A DNA stretch of 64,000 bases. Source: Flavobacterium undicola. Lineage in GTDB: Bacteria > Bacteroidota > Bacteroidia > Flavobacteriales > Flavobacteriaceae. The notes beneath the pieces were generated by a model, which ran no database searches, was not told where the DNA came from, and saw only the letters and a program-made list of their open reading frames with translations. The DNA lies in contig NZ_JAAAPM020000011.1 of NCBI RefSeq assembly GCF_009909155.2, forward strand, positions 1-64,000. The letters are read 5' to 3'. Position numbers and translations under genes: made by a program. Below, one piece after another: positions 9,104 through 18,051 of this stretch. Each line of letters opens with the position of its first letter. Within the stretch, counting starts at the first letter, position 1.

Positions 9104-10378
9104 ATGATAAACAAATTACAACTTACCTCTATTTACCTATTAATAAGTATTGTCTGTTTTGCTCAAAAAGCAAAAGGTATTGAAACAACATCAAACTGGA
9201 TGGTAAACTGGACTAATTTCAAACCCATATCCACTAATTATAACGAAGCCGAATACATCCTAAACGGCGTAATCGATAAAAACACTAAACTACTCAAAAG
9301 AAATACCTACATTCTTACAGGTGTAATTTATGTAACCCAAAATGCCACCTTAACTATTGAACCGGGAACAGTAATTAGAGGAGACGAAAAAACTTGTGGT
9401 ACCTTAGTGATTACAAAAGGTGCAAAAATTATTGCTGAAGGAACAGAAACAGATCCTATTGTTTTTACCTCAAATAAAGAAATCGGAACTAGAAGACCAG
9501 GTGATTGGGGCGGAATCATTTTATTAGGAAATGCTCCAATTAACAAACTTGGAGGAGTATCATTTTTAGATTTTAATTTAAATTCTCAATATGGCTTTTA
9601 CGGCGGTCAAAACCCGGAAGATAATTCGGGAATTTTAAAATATGTACGCATTGAATATGCTGGAAGAAAACTAAATTCTTTAAAAGAATTAAATGGTCTT
9701 TCGTTAGCTGGAATTGGAAATAAAACCTTACTAGATTACATACAAATTAGTTTTTCTAATGATGATTCTTTTGAATCTTATGGTGGAGCTGTAAATTTAA
9801 GCCACCTTATTTCTTATCGTACAACCGATGATGATTTTGATTTTACCCAAGGTGTTCAGGCAAATATCAATAATAGTATTGCTATCCGTTATCCTTATAA
9901 TTCGGATATTTCAGGATCAAGATGTTTTGAAATCGATTCTTATGACAAAGTAGAAAATGCTGACTTTAAACAAAAAGGAACGAATATCATTGCTGAAAAC
10001 ATGACATTAATAAATATGGAAGAGAATGATCAAGGATTAATAAGAGAATCTATTTATATCAAAGAAAACAGCAACTTTACATTAAAAAACAGCATTATTT
10101 CTGGATTTAACTCTGTTGTTTTATTAGGATCTAAAATCGGTATTAGTACAGAAAACTTAAACAAAATAACTTTTGAAAAAACATTAATAAACAACAGTAC
10201 TACTGCTAATGTATATCTTAGTGAACAAGAAGAACTAAATAACGATTTAAAAAACTGGTTTCATATAAATGAGAATTTAGAATACACAAACATGAAACTG
10301 AAAGATTTATTCATGAATCCAAATATAAAAACCAATCCCGATTTCAGATTTAAAAATATTGCATTAGCAAATAACTAA
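9104..10378 (+). CDS. Secreted right-handed beta-helix protein
   Basis: A 424-residue protein with a signal peptide (cleavage near residues 20-22). The NATLTIEPGTVIRGDE and GAKIIAEGTETDPIVFTS segments, the DWGGIILLG motif and later Asn/Asp-rich repeat strands are characteristic of a family of Bacteroidota surface or periplasmic parallel beta-helix proteins. No enzymatic residues can be assigned. It has its own promoter. The next 90 bases carry a YceI gene scar, and the downstream terminator at 10493 would serve this transcript. Confidence 0.7.
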   Translation: MINKLQLTSIYLLISIVCFAQKAKGIETTSNWMVNWTNFKPISTNYNEAEYILNGVIDKNTKLLKRNTYILTGVIYVTQNATLTIEPGTVIRGDEKTCGTLVITKGAKIIAEGTETDPIVFTSNKEIGTRRPGDWGGIILLGNAPINKLGGVSFLDFNLNSQYGFYGGQNPEDNSGILKYVRIEYAGRKLNSLKELNGLSLAGIGNKTLLDYIQISFSNDDSFESYGGAVNLSHLISYRTTDDDFDFTQGVQANINNSIAIRYPYNSDISGSRCFEIDSYDKVENADFKQKGTNIIAENMTLINMEENDQGLIRESIYIKENSNFTLKNSIISGFNSVVLLGSKIGISTENLNKITFEKTLINNSTTANVYLSEQEELNNDLKNWFHINENLEYTNMKLKDLFMNPNIKTNPDFRFKNIALANN

Positions 10379-10402
10379 AGCTGTCTCATTATCCAAAAAC
10401 AA

Positions 10403-10471
10403 ACAACTGCATTTAAAGTAGACAGAACTATCAATGATGAATTTGAATTAGCTGTTGCTTTGAAATTCTAA
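10403..10471 (+). pseudogene. YceI C-terminal remnant with in-frame internal deletion
   Basis: These 69 bases match copy 1 of yceI: 8761-8787 joined directly to 8845-8886, with one mismatch (GAC to GAT). The missing 57 bases equal 19 codons, so the frame and stop codon are preserved, and the join falls at a 4-base AACT repeat present at both deletion borders. No start codon or upstream YceI sequence remains. It is a scar of a former additional copy lying between the two complete YceI genes. Confidence 0.85.
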
Positions 10472-10492
10472 TCATATCCCCACTTTATTCTA

Positions 10493-10528
10493 ATAACCCC
10501 AGCATTTTTGTTGGGGTTATTTTTTTTT
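10493..10528 (+). terminator. Rho-independent terminator
   Basis: A 9-bp stem (ATAACCCCA with TGGGGTTAT) with a 10-base loop is followed by eight T residues. It closes the beta-helix/YceI-remnant transcript. Confidence 0.9.
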
Positions 10529-10592
10529 CATTTTTTTTAATTCACAACAATGCTATTTTTATTTTTTACTTCTAAATCTTATGCTTTTATTG

Positions 10593-10600
10593 TAACTTTG
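10593..10600 (+). promoter_or_regulatory. -7 box of the second yceI gene
   Basis: TAACTTTG matches TAnnTTTG and lies 69 bases before the ATG at 10669, after the terminator of the previous unit. Confidence 0.45.
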
Positions 10601-10668
10601 AGAAAAAGAACGTTTATTTTTAACCATAATAAACCAAAAAATTAGTACTAACCAAAACCATATATAAA

Positions 10669-11235
10669 ATGAAAAACTTGAAACTAATATTCCTAGCTGT
10701 TATTTTCTTATATTCTTTTACAAAAACAGAAGCACAAACCAAAAAAATAGATGTTTCTAAAAGCCTCATAACCTGGACAGGAAAAAAAATAACAGGAGAA
10801 CATGAAGGGACAATAAAATTCAAAGAAGGAGAACTTGTTTTTAAAGATAATAAAGTCACTGGAGGGAATTTTGTTGCTGACATGACAACTTTGAACAATA
10901 CTGACCAAACAGGCAGTTCAAAAATAAAACTGGAAGGACATTTAAAATCTGATGATTTTTTTAGTACTTATAATTTCAAAACGGCTATTCTAACTTTCAA
11001 AAACATCACTTACAAGGGAAATAACACTTATACTGTAATTGCAACCTTAACAATTAAAGGTATTTCTAATCCTGTAATTTTTGATTTAATCATTAAAGGA
11101 AAAACCGCAACAGCTAATTTTAGTATTGACCGAACAAAATATGACATCAAATATGGTTCGGGAAGTTATTTTGATGATTTAGGAGATAAAACCATTTATG
11201 ATTTATTTGAATTAAAAGTCGACTTGGTCTTTTAA
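10669..11235 (+). CDS. YceI-family secreted protein, copy 2
   Basis: A 188-residue paralogue of the product at 8320-8886, with exactly the same length. It has a signal peptide ending around residue 22 (TEAQT) and a complete YceI barrel (LITWTGKKITGEHEGTI ... FDRTKYDIKYGSG type motifs near the C-terminus). It is clearly diverged from copy 1, whereas the intervening remnant is nearly identical to copy 1. This suggests at least two duplication events of different age. It has its own promoter. The likely role is periplasmic lipid or isoprenoid binding; the ligand is unknown. Confidence 0.86.
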   Translation: MKNLKLIFLAVIFLYSFTKTEAQTKKIDVSKSLITWTGKKITGEHEGTIKFKEGELVFKDNKVTGGNFVADMTTLNNTDQTGSSKIKLEGHLKSDDFFSTYNFKTAILTFKNITYKGNNTYTVIATLTIKGISNPVIFDLIIKGKTATANFSIDRTKYDIKYGSGSYFDDLGDKTIYDLFELKVDLVF

Positions 11236-11281
11236 AAATGAATTATAAATAAAATCTACTCAATAATTTTATACTTGAAAA

Positions 11282-11312
11282 TTTGTAAACTCAAATTACA
11301 TTTATATATTTG
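11282..11312 (+). promoter_or_regulatory. trp operon promoter
   Basis: TTTG at 11282-11285 and TATATTTG at 11305-11312 fit the Bacteroidota -33 and -7 elements with a 19-base spacer. The -7 box ends only four bases before the leader-peptide ATG at 11317, which predicts a transcript starting at or next to that ATG. Confidence 0.65.
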
Positions 11313-11316
11313 CAAT

Positions 11317-11367
11317 ATGAAAACAATTACAAACAATACTTGGTGGTGGAACAATTTACGTCAATAG
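11317..11367 (+). CDS. trpL: trp operon leader peptide (three Trp codons in a row)
   Basis: A 16-codon ORF, MKTITNNTWWWNNLRQ, contains three consecutive TGG codons at positions 9-11. It lies directly upstream of a terminator-type hairpin and of trpE. This is the arrangement of ribosome-mediated transcription attenuation: when charged tRNA-Trp is scarce the ribosome stalls at the Trp codons and an antiterminator would form. The start sits about five bases after the -7 box, so the message may be leaderless. It is too short for ordinary gene callers. Confidence 0.88.
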   Translation: MKTITNNTWWWNNLRQ

Positions 11368-11409
11368 TCGTGAACTAAGCTCCTATGGTATTATTATCTA
11401 TAAATATAA

Positions 11410-11440
11410 AAAGGCTTGTCATCACGACAGGCCTTTTTTT
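11410..11440 (+). terminator. trp attenuator terminator
   Basis: An 11-bp stem (AAAGGCTTGTC with GACAGGCCTTT, one G-U pair) with a 5-base loop is followed by seven T residues. It lies 43 bases after the trpL stop and 50 bases before trpE. This is the conditional terminator of the leader region. Confidence 0.88.
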
Positions 11441-11490
11441 ATGCCAAACGAGATTAAAATAAATGCTTACAAATTTTAAATTTATTCCAA

Positions 11491-12891
11491 TTGAGACAAT
11501 TTAAACTAAATACAAAATTCAAACAAATACTGGCTGACACGATTACTCCTGTTAGTATTTATTTCAAAATAAGAGACAAATTCCCTAATAGTCTATTACT
11601 GGAAAGCAGTGATTATCACGGAAATGACAATAGTTTCTCCTACATCTGTTGTAATCCTATTGCTTCGATTAAAATCGAAAACGAAACTATTTTCAAGCAC
11701 TTTCCTGACGGAACTACTGAAACAATAGCAATCGATGCTAAAACGAATATTCCTGAAGTAATACAAGAATTCTCAGGCCAATTCAAGTCGGAGAAAAACA
11801 ATTTCAAATTCATCAATAATGGATTATTTGGATACATTTCTTATGATGCGGTTCGTTATTTTGAGAAAGTAACCATCGCTAAAAAAGAAAACAGTAATAC
11901 TATTCCTGATGTTTTTTATGCGGTTTACCAAAACATCATTGCCATCAATCATTTTAAAAATGAGGCTTATATTTTTTGTCATAGTTTAGACGATAGAAAC
12001 AACATTGCCGAAATTGAGCAATTAATACAATCCAGAAATATTCCTTCATATAAATTTTCGAAAGAAGGAGAAGGTTTCTCTAATTTAACTGACGAAGAAT
12101 TCAAGCACAATGTGGCCTTGGCTAAAAAACATTGTTTCCGTGGTGATGTGTTCCAATTAGTGCTTTCTCGACGATTTACTCAAGGTTTTAAAGGAGATGA
12201 ATTCAATGTGTACAGAGCATTAAGAAGCATCAACCCGTCCCCTTACCTATTCTTTTTTGATTATGGGGATTTCAAAATATTTGGATCTTCACCTGAAGCC
12301 CAAATTATTGTAAAAAACAGAAAAGCCGAAATTCATCCTATTGCAGGAACTTTCAAAAGAACAGGTGATGATGAAAAAGATGCTATTTTAGCAAAACAAT
12401 TATCAGAAGATAAAAAAGAAAACAGTGAACACGTCATGTTAGTTGATTTGGCTCGAAATGATTTAAGCCGAAACGGACATAAAGTGAACGTGGAGCGTTA
12501 TAGAGAAGTTCAGTTTTTCTCTCACGTTATCCATTTGGTTTCTAAAGTAACAGGACATTTACATGAGGATGCTACCACTATGCAGGTAGTTGCCGATACT
12601 TTCCCGGCAGGAACATTAAGTGGTGCACCAAAACACAGAGCGATGCAATTAATTGAAGATTACGAAAAAACAAATCGTAATTTTTACGGTGGAGCCATTG
12701 GTTTTATGGATTTTGAAGGCAACTTCAACCATGCTATTATGATTCGTACTTTCCTGAGTAAAAACCATCAATTACACTCTCAGGCTGGAGCGGGAATTGT
12801 AGCCAGTTCAGATGAAGAAAGCGAAATGCAAGAAGTATATAACAAATTGAGAGCCTTAAATGCGGCTTTGGATTTGGCAGAAACAATATAA
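11491..12891 (+). CDS. trpE: Anthranilate synthase component I
   Basis: A 466-residue chorismate-utilising enzyme that makes anthranilate from chorismate with ammonia supplied by TrpG. It has the N-terminal regulatory region (LLESSDYHGNDNSFSYICCNP) and C-terminal catalytic motifs: GSSPEAQ, HPIAGTFKRTGDDEKD, DLARNDLSR, FPAGTLSGAPKHRAM and GAIGFMDFEG. The translation start appears to be TTG at 11491: there is no in-frame ATG between the upstream stop at 11455 and the conserved N-terminus, and TTG gives the expected Met-Arg-Gln-Phe-Lys beginning. It is the first structural gene of the trp operon, controlled by trpL. Confidence 0.95.
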   Translation: MRQFKLNTKFKQILADTITPVSIYFKIRDKFPNSLLLESSDYHGNDNSFSYICCNPIASIKIENETIFKHFPDGTTETIAIDAKTNIPEVIQEFSGQFKSEKNNFKFINNGLFGYISYDAVRYFEKVTIAKKENSNTIPDVFYAVYQNIIAINHFKNEAYIFCHSLDDRNNIAEIEQLIQSRNIPSYKFSKEGEGFSNLTDEEFKHNVALAKKHCFRGDVFQLVLSRRFTQGFKGDEFNVYRALRSINPSPYLFFFDYGDFKIFGSSPEAQIIVKNRKAEIHPIAGTFKRTGDDEKDAILAKQLSEDKKENSEHVMLVDLARNDLSRNGHKVNVERYREVQFFSHVIHLVSKVTGHLHEDATTMQVVADTFPAGTLSGAPKHRAMQLIEDYEKTNRNFYGGAIGFMDFEGNFNHAIMIRTFLSKNHQLHSQAGAGIVASSDEESEMQEVYNKLRALNAALDLAETI

Positions 12892-12983
12892 AAGTATTCA
12901 GTGTTCAGTTTTTAGTATTCAGCAGTAATTTAGAACCTAAAAATTTAAACTAAAATAACAATTAAACCCCTATTTACCCCAAT

Positions 12984-13020
12984 AGGAACTCCCCCGCCGC
13001 GGTGGGGGTTGGGGGAGGAA
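12984..13020 (+). repeat. GC-rich palindromic repeat just upstream of trpG
   Basis: A sequence of the type CCCCCGCCGCGGTGGGGG followed by TTGGGGGAGG, highly GC-rich against an AT-rich background, ends two bases before the trpG ATG region. Related GC-rich hairpins lie inside trpF, ccoH and ccoI. It adjoins the start codon and may affect translation of trpG. Reading through it creates a false GTG start at 13002. Confidence 0.7.
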
Positions 13021-13022
13021 AA

Positions 13023-13589
13023 ATGAAAAAAATATTAGTTATAGATAATTACGATAGTTTCACTTACAATCTAGTGCATTATCTGGAAGATTTAAATTGT
13101 GAAGTAACAGTGTATAGAAACGACGAATTTGAATTAGATGAAATTGCTCATTTCGACAAAATTCTACTTTCACCTGGACCTGGAATTCCTGATGAAGCCG
13201 GTTTATTAAAACCGGTTATCGCAAAATATGGAGCTACCAAAAGTATTTTTGGTGTTTGCCTTGGTCAACAAGCCATCGGAGAAGTTTATGGAGGAACGCT
13301 TTCTAACTTAGATAAAGTCTATCACGGTGTGGCAACCTTGGTAAAAACGGTTGTAGACGACGAACTTTTATTCCAAGGATTAGAAAAAGAATTCGAAGTA
13401 GGTCGTTACCATTCTTGGGTTGTTGATGCTACTTTACCGGACGTTTTAGAAGCGACTTCTTTTGACGAAAATGGTCAGGTCATGTCTTTGCGTCACAAAA
13501 CATTTGATGTTCGCGGAGTACAATTTCACCCTGAAAGTGTGTTGACTCCAAATGGAAAGAAAATGCTTGAAAACTGGGTAAATAGCTAG
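13023..13589 (+). CDS. trpG: Anthranilate synthase component II (glutamine amidotransferase)
   Basis: A 188-residue class I glutamine amidotransferase that provides ammonia to TrpE. Motifs: LVIDNYDSFTYNL at the start, LLSPGPGIP, the nucleophile Cys79 in FGVCLGQQAIGE, and QFHPESV with the catalytic His and Glu near the end. The ATG at 13023 is chosen because it gives the canonical Met-Lys-Lys-Ile-Leu-Val-Ile start. A possible GTG at 13002 would add residues encoded by the palindromic repeat. Confidence 0.94.
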   Translation: MKKILVIDNYDSFTYNLVHYLEDLNCEVTVYRNDEFELDEIAHFDKILLSPGPGIPDEAGLLKPVIAKYGATKSIFGVCLGQQAIGEVYGGTLSNLDKVYHGVATLVKTVVDDELLFQGLEKEFEVGRYHSWVVDATLPDVLEATSFDENGQVMSLRHKTFDVRGVQFHPESVLTPNGKKMLENWVNS

Positions 13590-13671
13590 TAAGCAGTATT
13601 CAGTTTGTAGTGATCAGTTATTAGAAAACTCAGAATCTTAATCACTTAGATTCTTAGCAACTTTAAAAAAA

Positions 13672-14664
13672 ATGAAAAACATATTAAATAGATTAATCAA
13701 TAACGAATTGCTTTCGAAAGAAGAGGCTAAAAGTGTTTTGGTTAATATTTCTAACGGAAGTTACAACCCAAGCCAAATTGCTTCTTTTTTAACCGTATAC
13801 ATGATGCGAAGCATCAGCATTGATGAATTGTCCGGTTTTAGAGAAGCGCTTCAGGAATTGTGTGTACGTATTGATTTATCTGAATACAATACCATTGATT
13901 TAGTAGGTACCGGAGGAGACGGAAAAGACACTTTCAATATCTCGACTTTAGCTTCTTTTATAACGGCTGGAGCAGGAATAAAAGTGACCAAACACGGCAA
14001 TTACGGAGTTTCTTCTATTACGGGTTCCAGTAATGTAATGGAAAGTTTAGGCATCAAATTCAGTAATGATTCTGATTTTTTAAAGAAATGTGTGGATCAA
14101 GCTGGAATTTGTATTCTACACGCACCTCTATTCCACCCTGCTATGAAAAACGTGGGACCTATTCGAAAAGAATTAGGAGTAAGAACCATTTTCAATATTT
14201 TGGGGCCAATGATTAATCCATCATTTCCCAAAAACCAATTGTTAGGGGTTTTCAACCTTGAATTGGCCAGAATGTATGCTTACCTTTATCAAAATACCGA
14301 TAGCAATTTCACTATAGTTCATGCCTTAGATGGATATGATGAAGTATCTTTAACCGGAGCTACAAAAGTGATTACGCATAGTACAGAAGGAATGATTAAT
14401 CCGGAAGATTTTGGTGTTCGATTGATACAACAAAGCGAAATTGAAGGCGGAAAAACCGTTGCCGAATCGGCTCAAATGTTCTTGAATATTATTTCCGGAA
14501 AAGGTACTGAAGCGCAAAACAATGTGGTTTGTGCCAATGCTGCTATGGCAATCGCTACCGTTACAGGATGTACCCCATTAGAAGGATTTGAACAAGCCAA
14601 AGAAAGTTTATTCTCTGGAAAAGGATTAACAGCTTTGAAAAAATTACAGGATTTAAGTAAATAA
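13672..14664 (+). CDS. trpD: Anthranilate phosphoribosyltransferase
   Basis: A 330-residue enzyme joining anthranilate to PRPP. It shows the helical N-terminal dimer domain (residues 1-65), the PRPP-binding DLVGTGGDGKDTFNISTL motif (about 80-97), KHGNYGVSSITGSSNVMESLG, and the anthranilate-site NVGPIRKELGVRTIFNILGP segment. It lies 82 bases downstream of trpG, across a short AT-rich spacer with CAGTATTCAGTT-type repeats, and only three bases before trpC. Confidence 0.95.
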   Translation: MKNILNRLINNELLSKEEAKSVLVNISNGSYNPSQIASFLTVYMMRSISIDELSGFREALQELCVRIDLSEYNTIDLVGTGGDGKDTFNISTLASFITAGAGIKVTKHGNYGVSSITGSSNVMESLGIKFSNDSDFLKKCVDQAGICILHAPLFHPAMKNVGPIRKELGVRTIFNILGPMINPSFPKNQLLGVFNLELARMYAYLYQNTDSNFTIVHALDGYDEVSLTGATKVITHSTEGMINPEDFGVRLIQQSEIEGGKTVAESAQMFLNIISGKGTEAQNNVVCANAAMAIATVTGCTPLEGFEQAKESLFSGKGLTALKKLQDLSK

Positions 14665-14667
14665 AAA

Positions 14668-15459
14668 ATGAATATACTCGATAGAATCATAGTTGACAAA
14701 AAAAGAGAAGTCATTCTTAAAAAATCAATCATTCCAGTATCACAATTGGAAACTTCGGTTTTCTTTGGAAAAAAGACCATTTCTTTAAGCAACAATTTAA
14801 GAAACAGCAACTCGGGAATTATTGCCGAGCACAAACGTCGTTCGCCTTCTAAAGCCGAAATTAATTATGGTTTCACAGTAGAAGAAGTAGTGAAAGGATA
14901 TGAAAGTGCCGGTGCTTGTGGAATTTCGGTACTAACAGACGGAAAGTATTTTGGTGGTTCTCTGGACGATTTATTGTTAGCCAGAGCTTCTGTAAATATT
15001 CCTTTATTGCGAAAAGAATTTATTGTAGATGAATACCAAATCTTAGAAGCCAAAGCACACGGTGCCGATTTGATTTTGCTAATCGCAGCGGTTTTAACCC
15101 GCGAAGAAATCAAATCGTTATCTGAATTTGCAAAAAGCTTAGGATTAGAAGTTTTATTGGAAGTTCACAATCAGGAAGAATTAGAAAAATCAATTATGCC
15201 AACATTAGATATGATTGGCGTAAACAATAGAAATCTTAAAACTTTCGAAGTAAGTTTGGATTTCAGTAAGCAATTGGCTCACCAAATTCCAGATGAATTT
15301 GTAAAAGTTTCAGAAAGTGGAATTAGCTCGGTCGACGCTATCAACGAACTAAAACCTTATGGTTACAAAGGTTTCCTGATAGGCGAAAACTTTATGAAAA
15401 CAAATAATGCAGGAAAAGCTGCAACGGAGTTTATTCAGGAGTTAGAGGTTAGAGGTTAG
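14668..15459 (+). CDS. trpC: Indole-3-glycerol-phosphate synthase
   Basis: A 263-residue TIM-barrel enzyme, separate from TrpF. Motifs: IIAEHKRRSPSKA (substrate-binding Lys and Glu), ISVLTDGKYFGGSLDDL, PLLRKEFIVDEYQI, IGVNNRNLKTF, and VSESGI near the C-terminus. It starts three bases after trpD. The last codons, reading Leu-Glu-Val-Arg-Gly-stop, are made by a GTTAGA-type repeat (GTTAGAGGTTAGAGGTT) that continues past the stop, so the native C-terminus may have been replaced by repeat sequence. Confidence 0.94.
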   Translation: MNILDRIIVDKKREVILKKSIIPVSQLETSVFFGKKTISLSNNLRNSNSGIIAEHKRRSPSKAEINYGFTVEEVVKGYESAGACGISVLTDGKYFGGSLDDLLLARASVNIPLLRKEFIVDEYQILEAKAHGADLILLIAAVLTREEIKSLSEFAKSLGLEVLLEVHNQEELEKSIMPTLDMIGVNNRNLKTFEVSLDFSKQLAHQIPDEFVKVSESGISSVDAINELKPYGYKGFLIGENFMKTNNAGKAATEFIQELEVRG

Positions 15460-15673
15460 AGGTTGGGAGATGGAAGATGGAAGCTATGAATTTAAGAAAG
15501 CATAGAACTTTGCGAATCTTTGCGCGTCATCCTGAGCTTGTCGAAGGACTTTGTGAATCTTTGCGGTAAAAAATAAAAGTTACGAGCTATCTGCTTAAGA
15601 AAGCATAAAACTTTGCGAAAAACTTTGTAAATCTTTGCGGTTAAAAAAACTTTGCGGTTAAAAAAAATAAAAA
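15460..15673. repeat. Repeat-filled gap between trpC and trpF
   Basis: No gene is seen. The gap starts with GTTAGAGG-type repeats running out of trpC. It then holds two imperfect direct copies of AAGAAAGCATAxAACTTTGCG (near 15493 and 15599) and several CTTTGCGGTTAAAAAA units. Between these is CGTCATCCTGAGCTTGTCGA (15526-15545), a short sequence often found dispersed in Bacteroidota genomes. It separates trpC from trpF within the operon. Confidence 0.6.
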
Positions 15674-16369
15674 ATGAGTAAATCGGTCAAATATAACACA
15701 ACGACTCCCTCTCCTTCGGGGAGGGCTGGGGTGGGGATAAAAATCTGCGGCATGAAATATCCCGACAATATTCTCGAAGTAGGTGCCCTCCTACCCGATT
15801 ATATGGGATTTATATTTTGGAAAAACTCCGCTCGATTTTTTGACGGCCTTATTCCTAACCTGCCACAATCAATTAAAAAAGTTGGCGTTTTTGTTAATGA
15901 AACTGTCGAAAATATTATCGAGAAAATACAAAAACACGATTTGCAGGCCATACAGTTGCACGGAAAAGAATCTGTGGAATTTTGTTTAAATTTGAAAACT
16001 GAATTACAGATTCTAAAACTGGTTCAGATTGAAATTATAAAAGTATTTTCGGTTGCAGATGATTTTGATTTCTCAGTACTGGCGCCATTTGAAGCCGTTT
16101 GTGATTATTTTCTTTTTGATACCAAAGGAAAATTACCCGGAGGAAACGGAACCACATTTGACTGGAAAGTTTTGGAAAACTACCCTTCGACCAAACCTTT
16201 CTTCCTAAGCGGCGGAATAGGAATAGAAGAAATGGATGCTGTCAATGCAATATTAAAAACCAATTTACCCGTTTATGCCATAGATGTAAACAGCAAATTT
16301 GAAATAGAACCGGGATTAAAAAACGTACAATTATGTAAAGATGCACTAAAACGCATTGATATCAATTAA
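15674..16369 (+). CDS. trpF: Phosphoribosylanthranilate isomerase with repeat-encoded N-terminal insert
   Basis: A 231-residue TIM-barrel isomerase. The family signature [11 protein letters not shown] begins only at residue 23, with [26 protein letters not shown] and FLSGGIG further on. Native TrpF proteins start almost directly at the KICGM strand; here residues about 10-22 ([13 protein letters not shown]) are encoded by a GC-rich palindromic repeat in frame with the gene. The ATG at 15674 is the only good start upstream of the insert. The gene ends 10 bases before trpB. Confidence 0.92.
   Translation: MSKSVKYNTTTPSPSGRAGVGIKICGMKYPDNILEVGALLPDYMGFIFWKNSARFFDGLIPNLPQSIKKVGVFVNETVENIIEKIQKHDLQAIQLHGKESVEFCLNLKTELQILKLVQIEIIKVFSVADDFDFSVLAPFEAVCDYFLFDTKGKLPGGNGTTFDWKVLENYPSTKPFFLSGGIGIEEMDAVNAILKTNLPVYAIDVNSKFEIEPGLKNVQLCKDALKRIDIN
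15701..15736 (+). repeat. GC-rich palindromic repeat inserted in frame in trpF
   Basis: Sequence of the type CTCTCCTTCGGGGAGGG followed by CTGGGGTGGGG, GC-rich in an AT-rich gene, encodes residues 10-21 of TrpF. It resembles the repeats in ccoI (51319-51353) and ccoH. Confidence 0.75.
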
Positions 16370-16379
16370 AACATATAAA

Positions 16380-17561
16380 ATGTCATACAACGTTGATGAA
16401 AAAGGCTATTATGGCCAATTTGGAGGAGCTTACATTCCTGAAATGTTATATCCTAATGTGGAGGAGTTACGCCAACAATACCTAAAAATTACAGCTGAAC
16501 CGGAATTTAAAGCTGAGTTTGACCAATTACTAAAAGATTATGTAGGTCGCCCTAGCCCGTTGTATTTTGCAAAAAGACTTTCTGAAAAATACAACACTAA
16601 AATTTATCTGAAAAGAGAAGATTTAAATCATACCGGAGCACACAAAATCAACAATACCATTGGACAGATTTTAGTAGCTAAAAAACTGGGAAAAAAACGT
16701 ATTATTGCCGAAACAGGTGCGGGACAACATGGCGTGGCAACTGCTACCGTTTGTGCTTTAATGGGCTTGGAATGTATTGTGTACATGGGTGAAATTGACA
16801 TTGCCCGCCAAGCGCCAAACGTAGCCAGAATGAAAATGCTGGGTGCAACTGTTCGTGCTGCGCTTTCCGGTTCACGTACGCTAAAAGATGCCACTAACGA
16901 AGCCATTCGCGACTGGATTAACAATCCCGTTGACACCCATTATATCATTGGTTCTGCCATTGGACCACATCCTTATCCAGATATGGTAACACGTTTTCAA
17001 AGTGTTATTTCTGAGGAAATCAAATGGCAATTAAAAGAAAAAGAAGGACGTGAAAACCCTGATTATGTAATTGCTTGTATTGGTGGAGGAAGTAATGCTG
17101 CGGGTACATATTACCACTTTTTACACGAACCCGAAGTTGGAATCATTGCTGTTGAAGCCGCTGGAAAAGGAGTAAATTCAGGTCACAGTGCTGCTACAAG
17201 TAAGCTTGGAAAAGTAGGTATCATCCACGGTTGTAAAACCCTTTTGATGCAAACTCCTGACGGACAAATTACCGAGCCTTATTCTATCTCGGCTGGTTTG
17301 GATTACCCTGGTGTGGGACCTATGCACGCACATTTAGCCGAATCAGGTCGTGCCGAGTTTTTCTCTGTAACTGACGATGAGGCAATGAATGCCGGTCTTG
17401 AATTGTGCAAACTGGAAGGAATCATTCCTGCTATTGAATCTTCACACGCTTTGGCGGTATTGAACGACAAAAAATTCAAGCCCGAAGATGTAGTGGTTAT
17501 TTGCCTTTCGGGTCGTGGCGATAAAGATTTAAATACCTATATCGATTATTTTAAATTTTAA
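16380..17561 (+). CDS. trpB: Tryptophan synthase beta chain
   Basis: A 393-residue PLP enzyme converting indole and serine to tryptophan. PLP would bind Lys89 in the HTGAHKINN motif; [10 protein letters not shown] and [11 protein letters not shown] (phosphate-binding glycines) follow, and the C-terminus has the CLSGRGDKD block. The start at 16380 gives the conserved Met-Ser-Tyr-Asn beginning; an upstream frame extension to 16356 would overlap the trpF end. It lies 10 bases after trpF. Its usual partner trpA is separated from it by one gene and two repeat elements. Confidence 0.95.
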   Translation: MSYNVDEKGYYGQFGGAYIPEMLYPNVEELRQQYLKITAEPEFKAEFDQLLKDYVGRPSPLYFAKRLSEKYNTKIYLKREDLNHTGAHKINNTIGQILVAKKLGKKRIIAETGAGQHGVATATVCALMGLECIVYMGEIDIARQAPNVARMKMLGATVRAALSGSRTLKDATNEAIRDWINNPVDTHYIIGSAIGPHPYPDMVTRFQSVISEEIKWQLKEKEGRENPDYVIACIGGGSNAAGTYYHFLHEPEVGIIAVEAAGKGVNSGHSAATSKLGKVGIIHGCKTLLMQTPDGQITEPYSISAGLDYPGVGPMHAHLAESGRAEFFSVTDDEAMNAGLELCKLEGIIPAIESSHALAVLNDKKFKPEDVVVICLSGRGDKDLNTYIDYFKF

Positions 17562-17668
17562 TTAGGGCGTTACCCCGTCTCGTCAAAAAAAACGAGACGG
17601 GGTCGGGCTGTACGTTCCCGCTTCCCGATAAAAAATCGGGAGAGCTCCACTACCATCCCTAACGCAAA
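17562..17668 (+). repeat. Two-hairpin palindromic element after trpB
   Basis: Directly after trpB is a compact element beginning TTAGGGCG and ending CATCCCTAACGC. It contains a perfect 12-bp hairpin (ACCCCGTCTCGT with ACGAGACGGGGT, near 17570-17602) and a smaller one built on TCCCGAT/ATCGGGA (near 17630). The short terminal TTAGGG/CCCTAA match suggests a small non-autonomous mobile repeat. Confidence 0.7.
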
Positions 17669-17701
17669 CAATAAAGAAAGTCTAATTTCAAAACAGTACA
17701 A

Positions 17702-18022
17702 ATGGAAAAGTTATTCGCTTACGGAACTTTAAAAGACAAAGACATTCAAGAAAATATTTTTGGACGCACTCTAAAAGGAGTTCCGGACAGATTAGTAGGT
17801 TTTGTAATTAACTACATCGAAATTGAAGAGGAATTTGGAATAGAAAGATATCCTATTATTGTTGCTACCGGAAATCCTGAAGACATTGTTACCGGATTAG
17901 TATATGATATCAGCGAACAAGACGTTTATCTTGCCGATACCTACGAAGGTTTGCATTACAGACGCATAGAAGTGACTTTAGAATCCCTTCAAACTGCCTG
18001 GGCGTATATTGTTACCAATTAA
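17702..18022 (+). CDS. Gamma-glutamylcyclotransferase-fold protein (AIG2/YtfP-like)
   Basis: A 106-residue protein with the family YGTL motif at residues 7-10 (LFAYGTLKD) and the acidic catalytic candidate in DTYEGLHYRR (Glu near residue 82). Members of this fold cyclise gamma-glutamyl amines or related amides. It sits between trpB and trpA on the same strand, so it is probably co-transcribed with the trp genes, but no known step of tryptophan synthesis needs it. The substrate is unknown. Confidence 0.8.
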   Translation: MEKLFAYGTLKDKDIQENIFGRTLKGVPDRLVGFVINYIEIEEEFGIERYPIIVATGNPEDIVTGLVYDISEQDVYLADTYEGLHYRRIEVTLESLQTAWAYIVTN

Positions 18023-18051
18023 AACAGAATAAACTAACACATAGTTACCCC

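Noticed and set aside
13002..13022. GTG start adding seven residues to TrpG
   Set aside because: The extra codons fall in the palindromic repeat; the canonical TrpG start is the ATG at 13023.
16356..16379. Upstream start adding eight residues to TrpB
   Set aside because: It overlaps the trpF end and the family starts at Met-Ser-Tyr-Asn, encoded from 16380.
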